Part shown: piece after piece, positions 45,239 to 56,390 of the stretch
Numbering within the stretch: position 1 is the stretch's first letter
How the letters are laid out: each line of letters opens with the position of its first letter
Origin: Pseudomonas parafulva NBRC 16636 = DSM 17004
Lineage (GTDB): Bacteria; Pseudomonadota; Gammaproteobacteria; Pseudomonadales; Pseudomonadaceae
Length of the DNA: 64,000 nucleotides
Direction of reading: 5' to 3'
Assembly: GCF_000730645.1 (NCBI RefSeq)
Contig: NZ_BBIU01000005.1
Coordinates: 275,862-339,861, forward strand
The notes under the pieces: generated by a model
The model's database searches: none
What the model was told of the DNA's origin: nothing
What the model saw: the letters and a program-made list of their open reading frames with translations, nothing else
Program-made: the position numbers and the translations under genes

Positions 45239-46359
45239 GAGCGCGGGCTCCAGGGCTCTGCGGTTTCGATGACGCCGCCACCCAGGCACACCTCGCCGTC
45301 GTAGAACACCACCGACTGGCCAGGGGTAACGGCCCGTTGCGGCTCGTCGAATACGGCGCGGTAGCCACTGGCGGTGCGCTCCAGCGTGCAGGGCTGGTCG
45401 CTCTGGCGGTAACGCACCTTGGCGGTGAGGTTGCGTGGGCCGCTGAGGTCAACCGGGTTGACCCAGAAAATCTCCGAGGCGAGCAGGGCACGGGAGAACA
45501 GCCAGGGGTGTTCGTTGCCTTGGCCGACCACCAGCACGTTGCGCTCCAGGTCCTTGTGCAGCACGTACCACGGCTCGTCACCGGCGTCTTTCAGACCGCC
45601 GATACCCAGGCCCTGGCGCTGGCCGATGGTGTGGTACATCAGGCCGTGGTGGCGGCCAATCACTTCACCGTCCGTGGTTTCGATGTCGCCTGGCTGCGCC
45701 GGCAGGTACTGCTTGAGGAAGTCACTGAAGCGGCGCTCGCCAATGAAGCAGATGCCCGTGGAGTCTTTCTTCTTGGCGGTGGCCAGGCCATGTTTCTCGG
45801 CAATGGCACGCACCTCGGGCTTTTCCAGCTCACCCACCGGGAACAGGGTGCGGGCGATTTCCTTGCCGCCCACGGCATGCAGGAAGTAGCTCTGGTCCTT
45901 GTTCGGGTCCAGGCCCTTGAGCAGCTCGGTGACAGCGCCGGTGTCGCGGCGGCGTACGTAGTGGCCGGTGGCGATCAGGTCGGCACCCAGCGACAGGGCG
46001 TAATCGAGGAACGCCTTGAACTTGATTTCGCGGTTGCAGAGGATGTCGGGGTTGGGCGTGCGGCCCGCCTTGTACTCTTCCAGGAAGTGCTCGAACACAT
46101 GGTCCCAGTACTCGGCGGCGAAGTTGGCCGTGTGCAGCTTTATGCCAATGCGGTCGCACACGGCCTGGGCGTCTGCCAGGTCTTCGCGGGCGGTGCAGTA
46201 TTCGGTGCCGTCGTCCTCTTCCCAGTTTTTCATGAACAGCCCTTCCACCTGGTAGCCCTGCTCGATGAGCAGAAGGGCGGAGACGGAAGAGTCCACGCCG
46301 CCGGACATGCCGACGATGACGCGGGTCTTGGCGGGGTCTTTAAGTACTGGGCTGGTCAT
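45235..46359 (-). CDS. mnmA: tRNA 2-thiouridylase MnmA
   Basis: A 374-residue ATP-dependent enzyme that makes 2-thiouridine at wobble position 34 of tRNA-Lys, -Glu and -Gln. The PP-loop SGGVDSS is at 19-25. The two catalytic cysteines are C108 ([12 protein letters not shown]) and C204 ([12 protein letters not shown]). It lies 59 bases after nudJ and overlaps hflD by 4 bases. The sulfur donors (IscS, Tus proteins) are not in this window. Confidence 0.96.
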   Translation of the reverse strand: MTSPVLKDPAKTRVIVGMSGGVDSSVSALLLIEQGYQVEGLFMKNWEEDDGTEYCTAREDLADAQAVCDRIGIKLHTANFAAEYWDHVFEHFLEEYKAGRTPNPDILCNREIKFKAFLDYALSLGADLIATGHYVRRRDTGAVTELLKGLDPNKDQSYFLHAVGGKEIARTLFPVGELEKPEVRAIAEKHGLATAKKKDSTGICFIGERRFSDFLKQYLPAQPGDIETTDGEVIGRHHGLMYHTIGQRQGLGIGGLKDAGDEPWYVLHKDLERNVLVVGQGNEHPWLFSRALLASEIFWVNPVDLSGPRNLTAKVRYRQSDQPCTLERTASGYRAVFDEPQRAVTPGQSVVFYDGEVCLGGGVIETAEPWSPRS

Positions 46360-46418
46360 GGTTACCGGTGTGTATCAAGGGGGAAAAACGCCGATTCTAT
46401 CAAACCCGCAGCGGCGCG

Positions 46419-46859
46419 TCAGTCGCGCAGCAGGGCAAGGCTGTGCAAGGGGCCGGCCAGGTAGTCGTCAAGGCAGCGCGGTACCAGTTCGCTGCGCCAG
46501 CGCGCCGGGTCGGCCAGCAGCTCGGCGCGGGTCAGCCACAGTGCACGGGTAATGTCGCTGTCCAGGGCCAGGTCGGCATGATGTCGCACGGGGCGTGCGG
46601 CAAAGCAGATGCGCTGGTAGGTCACACCGTTGCTGGGTGCGGTGTACAGGTAGATACCCACCAGGCCGGTTAACTCGACCTCCCAGGCGGTTTCTTCCAG
46701 GGTTTCGCGCAAGGCGGCCTGGGCCAAGCTTTCATCAGGTTCCAGGTGGCCAGCAGGTTGGTTGAATACGGCTTTACCAGCCTTGAACTCCTCGACAAAG
46801 AGAAATTTGCCGTCTTGCTCAATGACGGTGGCGACGGTGATATGGGGTTGCCAGGACAC
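46419..46859 (-). CDS. nudJ: Nudix phosphatase NudJ
   Basis: A 146-residue Nudix hydrolase like E. coli NudJ (YmfB), which removes phosphates from thiamine pyrophosphate intermediates and nucleoside tri- and diphosphates. The Nudix box GHLEPDESLAQAALRETLEE begins near residue 38. I choose the GTG start (MSWQPHITVATV) because AAGGAG lies 8 bases before it. A TTG two codons earlier would be only 2 bases from that site. The Shine-Dalgarno directly abuts heptamer element copy 2. It is the first gene of the nudJ-mnmA-hflD operon. Confidence 0.88.
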   Translation of the reverse strand: MSWQPHITVATVIEQDGKFLFVEEFKAGKAVFNQPAGHLEPDESLAQAALRETLEETAWEVELTGLVGIYLYTAPSNGVTYQRICFAARPVRHHADLALDSDITRALWLTRAELLADPARWRSELVPRCLDDYLAGPLHSLALLRD

Positions 46860-46875
46860 GATCAATACTCCTTAG

Positions 46876-46962
46876 GAGCTGCAAGCTGCAAGCTGCAAGC
46901 TGCAAGCCAAGGCGTGCGCGGACTGCTTTTACTTGTAGCTTGCAGCTTCAAGCTTGCAGCTT
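46876..46962. repeat. Heptamer-repeat element, copy 2 (nudJ/idh)
   Basis: GAGCTGC, three AAGCTGC and AAGCCAA (46876-46910), a core GGCGTGCGCGGACTGCTTTT, then GTAGCTT, GCAGCTT, CAAGCTT and GCAGCTT (46935-46962). It shares ACTGCTTYTACTTGYAGCTT with copy 1. It sits between the idh terminator and the nudJ Shine-Dalgarno. Confidence 0.88.
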
Positions 46963-46996
46963 AAAAAAAACCCCGGTGCGTGGCCGGGGTTTTTGC
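46963..46996. terminator. Bidirectional intrinsic terminator after idh
   Basis: A8-CCCCGG-TGCGTGG-CCGGGG-T5. The stem is flanked by an A-run and a T-run, so it can act on both strands. It lies 19 bases past the idh stop (- strand). Confidence 0.88.
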
Positions 46997-47014
46997 TGTT
47001 ACTTCAAGCCAAGC

Positions 47015-49702
<2,688 letters not shown>

Positions 49703-50959
49703 ATGGGATACCAGAAAATCAAGGTGCCAGCCGATGGCGCCAAGATCACCGTCAATGCCGACCATTCGCTCAATGTGCCTGACAACCCCATCATCCCCTA
49801 CATCGAAGGGGACGGCATCGGCATCGATGTCTCGCCGGTCATGATCAAGGTGGTCGACGCTGCGGTGCACAAGGCCTACGGCGGCAAGCGCAAGATCGCC
49901 TGGATGGAGGTGTACGCCGGGGAGAAGGCCACCCAGGTCTATGACCAGGACACCTGGCTGCCTCAGGAAACCCTGGATGCTGTGCGCGACTACGTGGTGT
50001 CCATCAAGGGGCCGCTGACCACGCCGGTGGGGGGTGGCATCCGTTCGCTGAACGTGGCGCTGCGCCAGCAGCTTGACCTGTACGTCTGCCTGCGCCCGGT
50101 ATTGTGGTTCCAGGGGGTGCCCAGCCCGGTCAAGAAGCCGGGTGACGTGGACATGGTGATCTTCCGCGAGAACTCCGAGGACATCTATGCCGGCATCGAA
50201 TGGAAGGCGGGCTCCCCTGAAGCCGACAAGGTGATCAAGTTCCTGAAAGAAGAGATGGGGGTCACCAAGATCCGCTTCGACCAGGACTGCGGCATCGGCA
50301 TCAAGCCGGTGTCGCGCGAGGGCACTAAGCGCCTGGTGCGCAAGGCCTTGCAATACGTGGTGGACAACGACCGCGAATCGCTGACGTTGGTGCACAAGGG
50401 CAACATCATGAAGTTCACCGAGGGCGCCTTCAAAGACTGGGGCTACGAGGTGGCGCGTGACGAGTTCGGCGCCGAATTGCTCGATGGCGGCCCGTGGATG
50501 CGCTTCAAGAACCCGAAGTCCGGCCGCGAGGTCATCGTCAAGGACGCCATCGCCGATGCCATGCTGCAGCAGATCCTGCTGCGCCCGGCCGAATACGATG
50601 TGATCGCCACCCTCAACCTCAACGGTGACTACCTGTCCGATGCGCTGGCCGCCGAGGTCGGGGGTATCGGCATCGCGCCGGGCGCCAACCTGTCCGATAC
50701 GGTCGCCATGTTCGAGGCCACCCACGGCACGGCGCCCAAATATGCGGGGCAGGACAAGGTCAACCCGGGGTCGGTGATTCTGTCTGCAGAAATGATGCTC
50801 AGGCACATGGGCTGGACCGAAGCAGCCGACCTGATCATCAAGGGCACCAATGGGGCCATCGCCGCCAAGACGGTGACCTATGATTTCGAAAGGCTGATGG
50901 ACGGTGCCACCCTGGTGGGCAGCTCAGGCTTTGGCGAGGCAATGATCAAGCACATGTAA
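49703..50959 (+). CDS. icd: Dimeric NADP-dependent isocitrate dehydrogenase
   Basis: A 418-residue homodimeric TCA-cycle enzyme of the E. coli Icd type. The substrate-binding serine that AceK phosphorylates in E. coli is S115 in [13 protein letters not shown]. Other conserved stretches are [12 protein letters not shown] and [19 protein letters not shown]. The gene is divergent from the unrelated monomeric idh. Having both isozymes allows separate control of flux at the glyoxylate branch point. aceK is not in the window. Confidence 0.97.
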   Translation: MGYQKIKVPADGAKITVNADHSLNVPDNPIIPYIEGDGIGIDVSPVMIKVVDAAVHKAYGGKRKIAWMEVYAGEKATQVYDQDTWLPQETLDAVRDYVVSIKGPLTTPVGGGIRSLNVALRQQLDLYVCLRPVLWFQGVPSPVKKPGDVDMVIFRENSEDIYAGIEWKAGSPEADKVIKFLKEEMGVTKIRFDQDCGIGIKPVSREGTKRLVRKALQYVVDNDRESLTLVHKGNIMKFTEGAFKDWGYEVARDEFGAELLDGGPWMRFKNPKSGREVIVKDAIADAMLQQILLRPAEYDVIATLNLNGDYLSDALAAEVGGIGIAPGANLSDTVAMFEATHGTAPKYAGQDKVNPGSVILSAEMMLRHMGWTEAADLIIKGTNGAIAAKTVTYDFERLMDGATLVGSSGFGEAMIKHM

Positions 50960-50971
50960 CCGCACGGCAAG

Positions 50972-51001
50972 CCGGCCGCTGCCTTGCAGGCAAGCGGCCG
51001 G
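50972..51001. terminator. Hairpin between convergent icd and cspD
   Basis: CCGGCCGCT and AGCGGCCGG form a 9-bp stem, with an inner GCC/GGC pair of arms around TTGCA. It starts 13 bases after the icd stop and lies 30 bases before the cspD stop. No T-run is present. Confidence 0.6.
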
Positions 51002-51031
51002 TCACTGGCCAAACAAGGGCGCCCAGCCCTG

Positions 51032-51286
51032 TCAGGCGTCGGCGGTGTTGCTGGCTGCAGCCGTGCTAGCCTGGGCCTGGGTGACAGCGCTCGTGATGTT
51101 CACCGCATGCAGCCCCTTGGGTCCCTGGATGATATCGAACGTCACGGCCTGCCCGGCCTTCAGGGTTTTGTATCCGTCCATCTGGATGGCTGAAAAGTGG
51201 GCGAAAAGGTCTTCATCCTTGCCATCTTCAAGGACGAACCCATAGCCCTTGGCATTGTTGAACCACTTGACTTTGCCGCTTGCCAT
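51032..51286 (-). CDS. cspD: Cold-shock-domain protein CspD
   Basis: An 84-residue single OB-fold nucleic-acid-binding protein. The RNP1 motif KGYGFVLE (about 13-20) and RNP2-type DLFAHFSAI (about 26-34) are present. After the roughly 68-residue CSD there is a short Ala/Thr-rich tail. E. coli CspD inhibits replication in stationary phase. The divergent neighbour clpS is a conserved pairing. The ATG follows AGAGGGACATAGGG. The 6 extra upstream residues are excluded. Confidence 0.92.
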   Translation of the reverse strand: MASGKVKWFNNAKGYGFVLEDGKDEDLFAHFSAIQMDGYKTLKAGQAVTFDIIQGPKGLHAVNITSAVTQAQASTAAASNTADA

Positions 51287-51515
51287 CCCTATGTCCCTCT
51301 GCAAAGGACTCCATCACTGGAGTATCATCCACGTCATCCGCATACGAACCTGCGAAAAAATCGGGTTGACTGCGCGGATCTTTATTGACCACGGTGGGTT
51401 CTTATTGGTTGTAACACCGTTTTGCCGATAGTCAAGGTCATGCGGCGGCTGCACCAACGGCCTGCTGCAGGGTCAACCCATAACCTTATCCTGTCGATGT
51501 GATGAAATTCTTTCC

Positions 51516-51878
51516 ATGCATGCACACAGCCAGATTCGACTAACATTCAATCAGGATCGCCCTCAATCCAACGAGGACGATGGCGCTGGTCTGGCGGTTC
51601 AGGAAGCCAAGCCGATCCTGCAGGCCCCACCGATGTACAAGGTGGTTTTATTCAACGATGACTACACGCCGATGGATTTCGTCGTCGAAGTGCTCGAAAC
51701 GTTCTTTAATCTGAACCGCGAGCTGGCGACCAAGATCATGCTGACCGTCCATACCGAGGGGCGGGCAGTGTGCGGATTGTTTACCCGCGACATCGCCGAA
51801 ACAAAGGCCATGCAGGTCAACCAATACGCCAGGGAAAGCCAGCATCCGCTACTCTGTGAAATCGAGAAGGACGGTTAA
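51516..51878 (+). CDS. clpS: ClpS, N-degron adaptor of ClpAP
   Basis: A 120-residue adaptor that binds N-terminal Leu, Phe, Trp or Tyr and delivers such proteins to ClpA. The ligand-pocket residues N47, D48 and H79 ([12 protein letters not shown] and LTVHTEG) match N34/D35/H66 of E. coli. The N-terminal extension of about 40 residues is disordered, as in other ClpS. It lies 30 bases before clpA, in one operon, and is divergent from cspD. Confidence 0.96.
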   Translation: MHAHSQIRLTFNQDRPQSNEDDGAGLAVQEAKPILQAPPMYKVVLFNDDYTPMDFVVEVLETFFNLNRELATKIMLTVHTEGRAVCGLFTRDIAETKAMQVNQYARESQHPLLCEIEKDG

Positions 51879-51908
51879 TCGCCGACCACTTGGGTATGAG
51901 GTGAAGCT

Positions 51909-54179
51909 ATGTTAAACCGCGAGCTCGAAGTCACCCTCAATCTTGCCTTCAAGGAGGCCCGTTCGAAGCGTCATGAGTTCATGACCGTCGAACATCTGCT
52001 GCTGGCACTCCTTGACAATGAGGCTGCCGCGACCGTTCTGCGCGCCTGTGGCGCCAATCTCGACAAGCTCAAGCACGACCTGCAAGAGTTCATCGATTCA
52101 ACCACGCCGCTGATCCCGGTCAGCGACGAAGACCGTGAAACCCAGCCAACCCTGGGCTTCCAGCGCGTGCTGCAGCGTGCCGTGTTCCACGTGCAAAGCT
52201 CCGGCAAGCGCGAAGTCACCGGTGCCAACGTGCTGGTGGCCATTTTCAGCGAACAGGAAAGCCAGGCCGTGTTCCTGCTCAAGCAGCAGAGCGTGGCCCG
52301 TATCGACGTGGTCAACTTCATCGCCCATGGCATCTCCAAGGTGCCTGGCCACGGCCCGCATTCCGAAAGCGACCAGGAAATGCAGGACGAGGACGGCGGC
52401 GAAACCACATCCTCCAGCAACCCGCTGGATGCCTACGCCAGCAACCTGAACGAGCTGGCCCGTGCCGGGCGCATCGACCCGCTGGTGGGCCGCGAACAGG
52501 AAGTGGAGCGCGTGGCGCAGATTCTGGCGCGTCGCCGCAAGAACAACCCGCTGCTGGTGGGTGAGGCGGGGGTGGGCAAAACCGCCATCGCCGAAGGCCT
52601 GGCCAAGCGTATCGTTGATGGCCAGGTGCCCGACCTGCTGGCCCAAAGCGTGGTCTACTCCCTGGACCTCGGCGCGTTGCTGGCCGGTACCAAGTACCGC
52701 GGCGACTTCGAGAAGCGCTTCAAGGCGCTGCTTGGCGAATTGCGCAAACGCCCGCAGGCCATCCTGTTCATCGACGAGATTCACACCATCATCGGTGCCG
52801 GTGCGGCGTCGGGCGGGGTGATGGATGCCTCCAACCTGCTCAAGCCGCTGCTGTCGTCGGGTGAAATCCGTTGCATCGGCTCTACCACGTTCCAGGAATT
52901 CCGCGGCATCTTCGAGAAAGACCGGGCCTTGGCCCGCCGCTTCCAGAAGGTGGATGTAAGCGAGCCGTCGGTGGAAGACACCGTGGGCATCCTGCGTGGC
53001 CTGAAAGGCCGCTTCGAGAGCCACCACAACATCGAGTACAGCGATGAGGCGCTGCGTGCCGCTGCGGAACTCGCTTCGCGGTACATCAACGATCGCCACA
53101 TGCCTGACAAGGCCATTGACGTGATCGACGAAGCGGGTGCTTACCAGCGCCTGCAGCCAGAAGCCAACCGTGTGAAGCGTATCGATGTGCCGCAGGTTGA
53201 AGACATCGTCGCCAAGATCGCGCGCATTCCGCCAAAGCATGTCACCAGCTCCGACAAGGAACTGCTGCGTAACCTGGAGCGTGACCTGAAGCTGACGGTG
53301 TTCGGCCAGGATGCTGCCATCGACTCGTTGGCTACCGCGATCAAGCTGTCTCGCGCCGGGCTCAAATCGCCCGACAAACCTGTCGGTTCGTTCCTGTTCG
53401 CCGGCCCTACCGGCGTGGGCAAGACCGAGGCGGCACGGCAGTTGGCCAAGGCCCTGGGTGTGGAGCTTGTACGCTTCGACATGTCGGAATACATGGAGCG
53501 CCACACCGTGTCCCGCCTGATCGGTGCGCCACCCGGGTATGTGGGCTTCGACCAAGGCGGTCTGCTGACCGAAGCCATCACCAAGCAACCTCACTGCGTG
53601 TTGCTGCTCGACGAAATCGAGAAGGCCCACCCGGAAGTCTTCAACCTGCTGTTGCAGGTGATGGACCACGGTACCCTCACCGACAACAACGGGCGCAAGG
53701 CGGACTTCCGTAACGTGATCCTGATCATGACCACCAACGCCGGGGCAGAAACGGCAGCGCGGGCCTCGATCGGCTTCACTCACCAGGACCATGCGTCCGA
53801 TGCCATGGAAGTCATCCGCAAAAGCTTTACGCCGGAGTTCAGAAACCGCCTGGATACCATCATCCAGTTTGGCCGCCTGAGCACCGAGACCATCAAGAGC
53901 ATCGTCGACAAGTTCCTTATCGAGCTGCAGGCGCAGCTGGAGGACAAGCGCGTGCTGTTGGAAGTCAGCGATGCCGCGCGCGGCTGGCTGGCGGTATCGG
54001 GCTACGACGTGCAGATGGGCGCACGGCCGATGGCGCGGTTGATCCAGGACAAGATCAAGCGGCCGCTGGCCGAGGAGATCCTGTTCGGGGAGCTGGCCGA
54101 GCATGGCGGTGTGGTGCATGTCGACTTGCGCGACGGCGAGCTGGTGTTCGACTTCGAGACCACCGCCGAGGTGGCGTAA
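51909..54179 (+). CDS. clpA: ClpA, AAA+ unfoldase of ClpAP
   Basis: A 756-residue double-ring AAA+ ATPase that unfolds substrates and threads them into ClpP. The N-domain covers about 1-145, where ClpS docks. The D1 Walker A is GEAGVGKT (218-225) and the D2 Walker A is GPTGVGKT (499-506), with the D2 Walker [14 protein letters not shown]. The acidic linker [14 protein letters not shown] follows the N-domain. clpP is not in this window, as usual. Two hairpins follow the stop. Confidence 0.97.
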   Translation: MLNRELEVTLNLAFKEARSKRHEFMTVEHLLLALLDNEAAATVLRACGANLDKLKHDLQEFIDSTTPLIPVSDEDRETQPTLGFQRVLQRAVFHVQSSGKREVTGANVLVAIFSEQESQAVFLLKQQSVARIDVVNFIAHGISKVPGHGPHSESDQEMQDEDGGETTSSSNPLDAYASNLNELARAGRIDPLVGREQEVERVAQILARRRKNNPLLVGEAGVGKTAIAEGLAKRIVDGQVPDLLAQSVVYSLDLGALLAGTKYRGDFEKRFKALLGELRKRPQAILFIDEIHTIIGAGAASGGVMDASNLLKPLLSSGEIRCIGSTTFQEFRGIFEKDRALARRFQKVDVSEPSVEDTVGILRGLKGRFESHHNIEYSDEALRAAAELASRYINDRHMPDKAIDVIDEAGAYQRLQPEANRVKRIDVPQVEDIVAKIARIPPKHVTSSDKELLRNLERDLKLTVFGQDAAIDSLATAIKLSRAGLKSPDKPVGSFLFAGPTGVGKTEAARQLAKALGVELVRFDMSEYMERHTVSRLIGAPPGYVGFDQGGLLTEAITKQPHCVLLLDEIEKAHPEVFNLLLQVMDHGTLTDNNGRKADFRNVILIMTTNAGAETAARASIGFTHQDHASDAMEVIRKSFTPEFRNRLDTIIQFGRLSTETIKSIVDKFLIELQAQLEDKRVLLEVSDAARGWLAVSGYDVQMGARPMARLIQDKIKRPLAEEILFGELAEHGGVVHVDLRDGELVFDFETTAEVA

Positions 54180-54186
54180 GGGTGTT

Positions 54187-54205
54187 GGGGCCGCCTTGCG
54201 GCCCC
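54187..54205 (+). terminator. GGGGCCGC hairpin after clpA
   Basis: GGGGCCGC-CTT-GCGGCCCC is a perfect 8-bp stem 7 bases after the clpA stop. It has no T-run but precedes a stronger terminator. It shares its core with the hairpins at 25471 and 41361. Confidence 0.6.
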
Positions 54206-54217
54206 TCTGTCGCCCAC

Positions 54218-54247
54218 AAAAAAGCCCGGCACATGGCCGGGCTTTTT
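54218..54247. terminator. Bidirectional terminator between clpA and infA
   Basis: A4-AAGCCCGGC-ACATG-GCCGGGCTT-T3. The 9-bp stem is flanked by an A-run and a T-run, so it serves both convergent genes. Confidence 0.9.
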
Positions 54248-54259
54248 CATGGCTGGAGC

Positions 54260-54478
54260 TTAGCGCGCACGGTAGGTGATGCGGCCCTTGCTCAGGTCGT
54301 ATGGCGTCAGCTCGACGCGAACCTTGTCGCCAGTGAGAATACGGATGTAGTTTTTGCGCATCTTTCCGGAGATGTGCGCGGTTACGACGTGCCCGTTTTC
54401 CAACTCCACGCGGAACATGGTGTTGGGCAGGGTGTCGACGACAGTACCTTCCATTTCGAAGCTGTCTTCTTTCGACAT
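54260..54478 (-). CDS. infA: Translation initiation factor IF-1
   Basis: A 72-residue OB-fold protein that binds the ribosomal A site during initiation. It starts [20 protein letters not shown] and has the family stretches [20 protein letters not shown] and [17 protein letters not shown]. Length is exactly that of other bacterial IF-1. It sits between clpA and bpt, as is common in gammaproteobacteria. Confidence 0.97.
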
Positions 54479-54579
54479 GCAGTTGAGCCCTCGGATCCAG
54501 TGTTGGCCCGACGCATAACCGCACCGGGCAAAAAAGTGGCGTGGATTATGCCGGAAAACTGTGTTTCAAGCCAATGCTT

Positions 54580-55287
54580 TCAATTGAGGGTGACCCAGCG
54601 CTGGTTTATCAGCAATTCGATGGGCCGGTACTGCGTCTTGTAGTTCATCTTCTTGCAGTTCTTGATCCAGTAACCCAGGTAAACCGCCTCCAGGCCCTGG
54701 CGCAACGCCTCGCCGATCTGCCACAAAATGGCGAAGCGGCCCAGGCTGCGTCGCTCTTCGTCGGGCTCGTAAAAGGTGTAGACGGCAGACAGGCCGTTGG
54801 GCAGCAGGTCGCACACTGCTACCGCCAGCAGGCGCCCGCCGGCACGGAACTCGTAGAACCAGCAAAACGGCAGGTCACGTACCAGAAAGGTGGAAAACTG
54901 GTCACGGCTGGGTGGGTACATGTCGCCGTCGGCATGCCGGGCCTCGATGTAGCGCCGGTACAGCTCGAAATATTCTTCTTTGAAGGCGGGGCGTGCTGCG
55001 GTCACCGTCATGTCGGTGTTGCGCTTGAGAATGCGCCGCTGCTGGCGGCTGGGGGCGAAGCGTGCAGCCGGGATGCGTGCCGGCACGCAGGCATTGCAGT
55101 TCTGGCAATGGGGGCGATACAGGTGATCGCCGCTGCGACGGAAGCCCATTTCCGACAGATCGGCGTACACGTGCACGTCCATCGGCTGGCTGGGGTCCAG
55201 AAACAGGGTGGTGGCCTGCTCGTCTGGCAGGTAGCTGCAGGAGTGGGGTTGAGTGGCATAAAACTTCAACCGCGCCAGCTCTGTCAT
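54580..55287 (-). CDS. bpt: Aspartate/glutamate leucyltransferase Bpt
   Basis: A 235-residue aminoacyl-tRNA-protein transferase that moves Leu from Leu-tRNA to N-terminal Asp or Glu, creating a ClpS-recognised N-degron. The Cys cluster C61/C64/C67 ([10 protein letters not shown]) with C17 (HSCSYLPD) is the ATE/Bpt N-domain hallmark. The ATG follows CGAGGGGGTTGATC; a TTG two codons earlier is less likely. It is adjacent to aat on the same strand, with 56 bases between them. Confidence 0.95.
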   Translation of the reverse strand: MTELARLKFYATQPHSCSYLPDEQATTLFLDPSQPMDVHVYADLSEMGFRRSGDHLYRPHCQNCNACVPARIPAARFAPSRQQRRILKRNTDMTVTAARPAFKEEYFELYRRYIEARHADGDMYPPSRDQFSTFLVRDLPFCWFYEFRAGGRLLAVAVCDLLPNGLSAVYTFYEPDEERRSLGRFAILWQIGEALRQGLEAVYLGYWIKNCKKMNYKTQYRPIELLINQRWVTLN

Positions 55288-55343
55288 GATCAACCCCCTC
55301 GGTAAGACGTTGCCTTAAGTGTAAGCCAGCTGTAGAAACTCGC

Positions 55344-56024
55344 CTAGGCGACCCAGCTGGCACTGTTGGGTTGGTCCAGATGGCGGTCGAGGTAGCGGGC
55401 GAACTCGGCGCGGCTGATGGCGTGCGCGCCCAGGCTGTGCAGGTGGTTGGTGGGCATCTGGCAGTCGACCAGCACGAAGCCGGCCTCGCGCAAGTGGTTC
55501 ACCAGGGTTACAAAGCCTACCTTGGAGGCGTTGTCGGCGTGGCTGAACATCGACTCCCCGAAAAACAGCTGGCCCATGGCCAGGCCATACAGGCCGCCCA
55601 CCAGCTCGCCATCCTGGCGTACCTCCACCGAGTGAGCGATGCCGCGGCGATGCAGCTCGCAATACGCAGCGCACATGCTGTCAGTGATCCAGGTGCCGTC
55701 GGCGTAGCTGCGCGGCGCGGCGCAGGCCGCGATCACGCCGGCAAAGTCCGTGTCGAAGCTGACCTGGTAGCGGCCCTGGCGCATCAGCTTGGCCAAGGAG
55801 CGCGAGACATGTAGCTGGCCGGGCAGCAGCACCGTGCGTGGGTCGGGCGACCACCACATGATCGGCTGGCCGCCCTGGTACCACGGAAAGCAGCCATGCC
55901 GATACGCCTGCACCAGGCGCTCGGGGCTCAGGTCGCCGCCGGCGGCCAGCAGGCCGTTGGGTTCTTGCAGGGCCTTTTCCAGTGGCGGGAAGGTGAGGGC
56001 GTCGCGGGTGAGCCAGGTCAGCAT
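55344..56024 (-). CDS. aat: Leucyl/phenylalanyl-tRNA-protein transferase
   Basis: A 226-residue enzyme that adds Leu or Phe from aminoacyl-tRNA to N-terminal Arg or Lys, giving a primary N-degron for ClpS-ClpAP. Diagnostic text is [20 protein letters not shown] near residue 40 and [18 protein letters not shown] near residue 140. The start at [14 protein letters not shown] fits the family. The longer upstream frame is rejected because it lacks an RBS. First of the aat-bpt pair. Confidence 0.96.
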   Translation of the reverse strand: MLTWLTRDALTFPPLEKALQEPNGLLAAGGDLSPERLVQAYRHGCFPWYQGGQPIMWWSPDPRTVLLPGQLHVSRSLAKLMRQGRYQVSFDTDFAGVIAACAAPRSYADGTWITDSMCAAYCELHRRGIAHSVEVRQDGELVGGLYGLAMGQLFFGESMFSHADNASKVGFVTLVNHLREAGFVLVDCQMPTNHLHSLGAHAISRAEFARYLDRHLDQPNSASWVA

Positions 56025-56390
56025 GGTCTGCCTAACGGTGGGGGAGGGGAGAGGGGCAGCATGGCGCGGGTACTTGCCAGGGTCAATGCCGACGGTGCTG
56101 ATGTGCGGCGGCGCCTCACAACCGAATAGGCAAATTCCCACGCATTCATGAAAGCGTCGGCACCATCTGCCACATTTGCTGTCACACCTGTGCAAAAACA
56201 CAGCATAAGCCTTTGTCACAGAAGGCAATGCGTGCTCAAATTGCAGCTATTGGAAAGTCGCCCCCGGTCAGACCCCTTATGGCTAAGCGCCATGGCGGCT
56301 GGCGGGCAGTAATGTTAAAAGTAGTGATCCGTTGGCCCAGGCCTGGCCGGTCACTACTGGACGCGCACCACGCGCAGGAATAGACGCGTT
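56025..56390. other. 366-bp divergent region aat / ftsK
   Basis: It holds the promoters of aat (-) and ftsK (+). The LexA-box-like CTGT-N8-ACAG at 56188-56203 is the clearest feature. A possible -35 TTGTCA lies at 56214, but its -10 is poor. I see no tRNA, small gene or repeat. Confidence 0.5.
56188..56203. promoter_or_regulatory. LexA-box-like site upstream of ftsK
   Basis: CTGTGCAAAAACACAG fits CTGT-N8-ACAG (CTG-N10-CAG) with a palindromic CTGTG/CACAG outer part and an A-rich core. E. coli ftsK is SOS-induced from a LexA-controlled promoter (dinH). The site is about 190 bases before the ftsK start codon. Confidence 0.5.

Noticed and set aside
52098..54524. 808-residue open frame antisense to clpA and infA
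   Set aside because: Its residues mirror the codon bias of clpA on the other strand. Such long antisense frames are common in GC-rich DNA. It has no domain and no RBS.
56025..56390. tRNA gene or trxB between aat and ftsK, as in some relatives
   Set aside because: There is no cloverleaf or TPsiC arm and no coding frame here. The gap looks purely regulatory.
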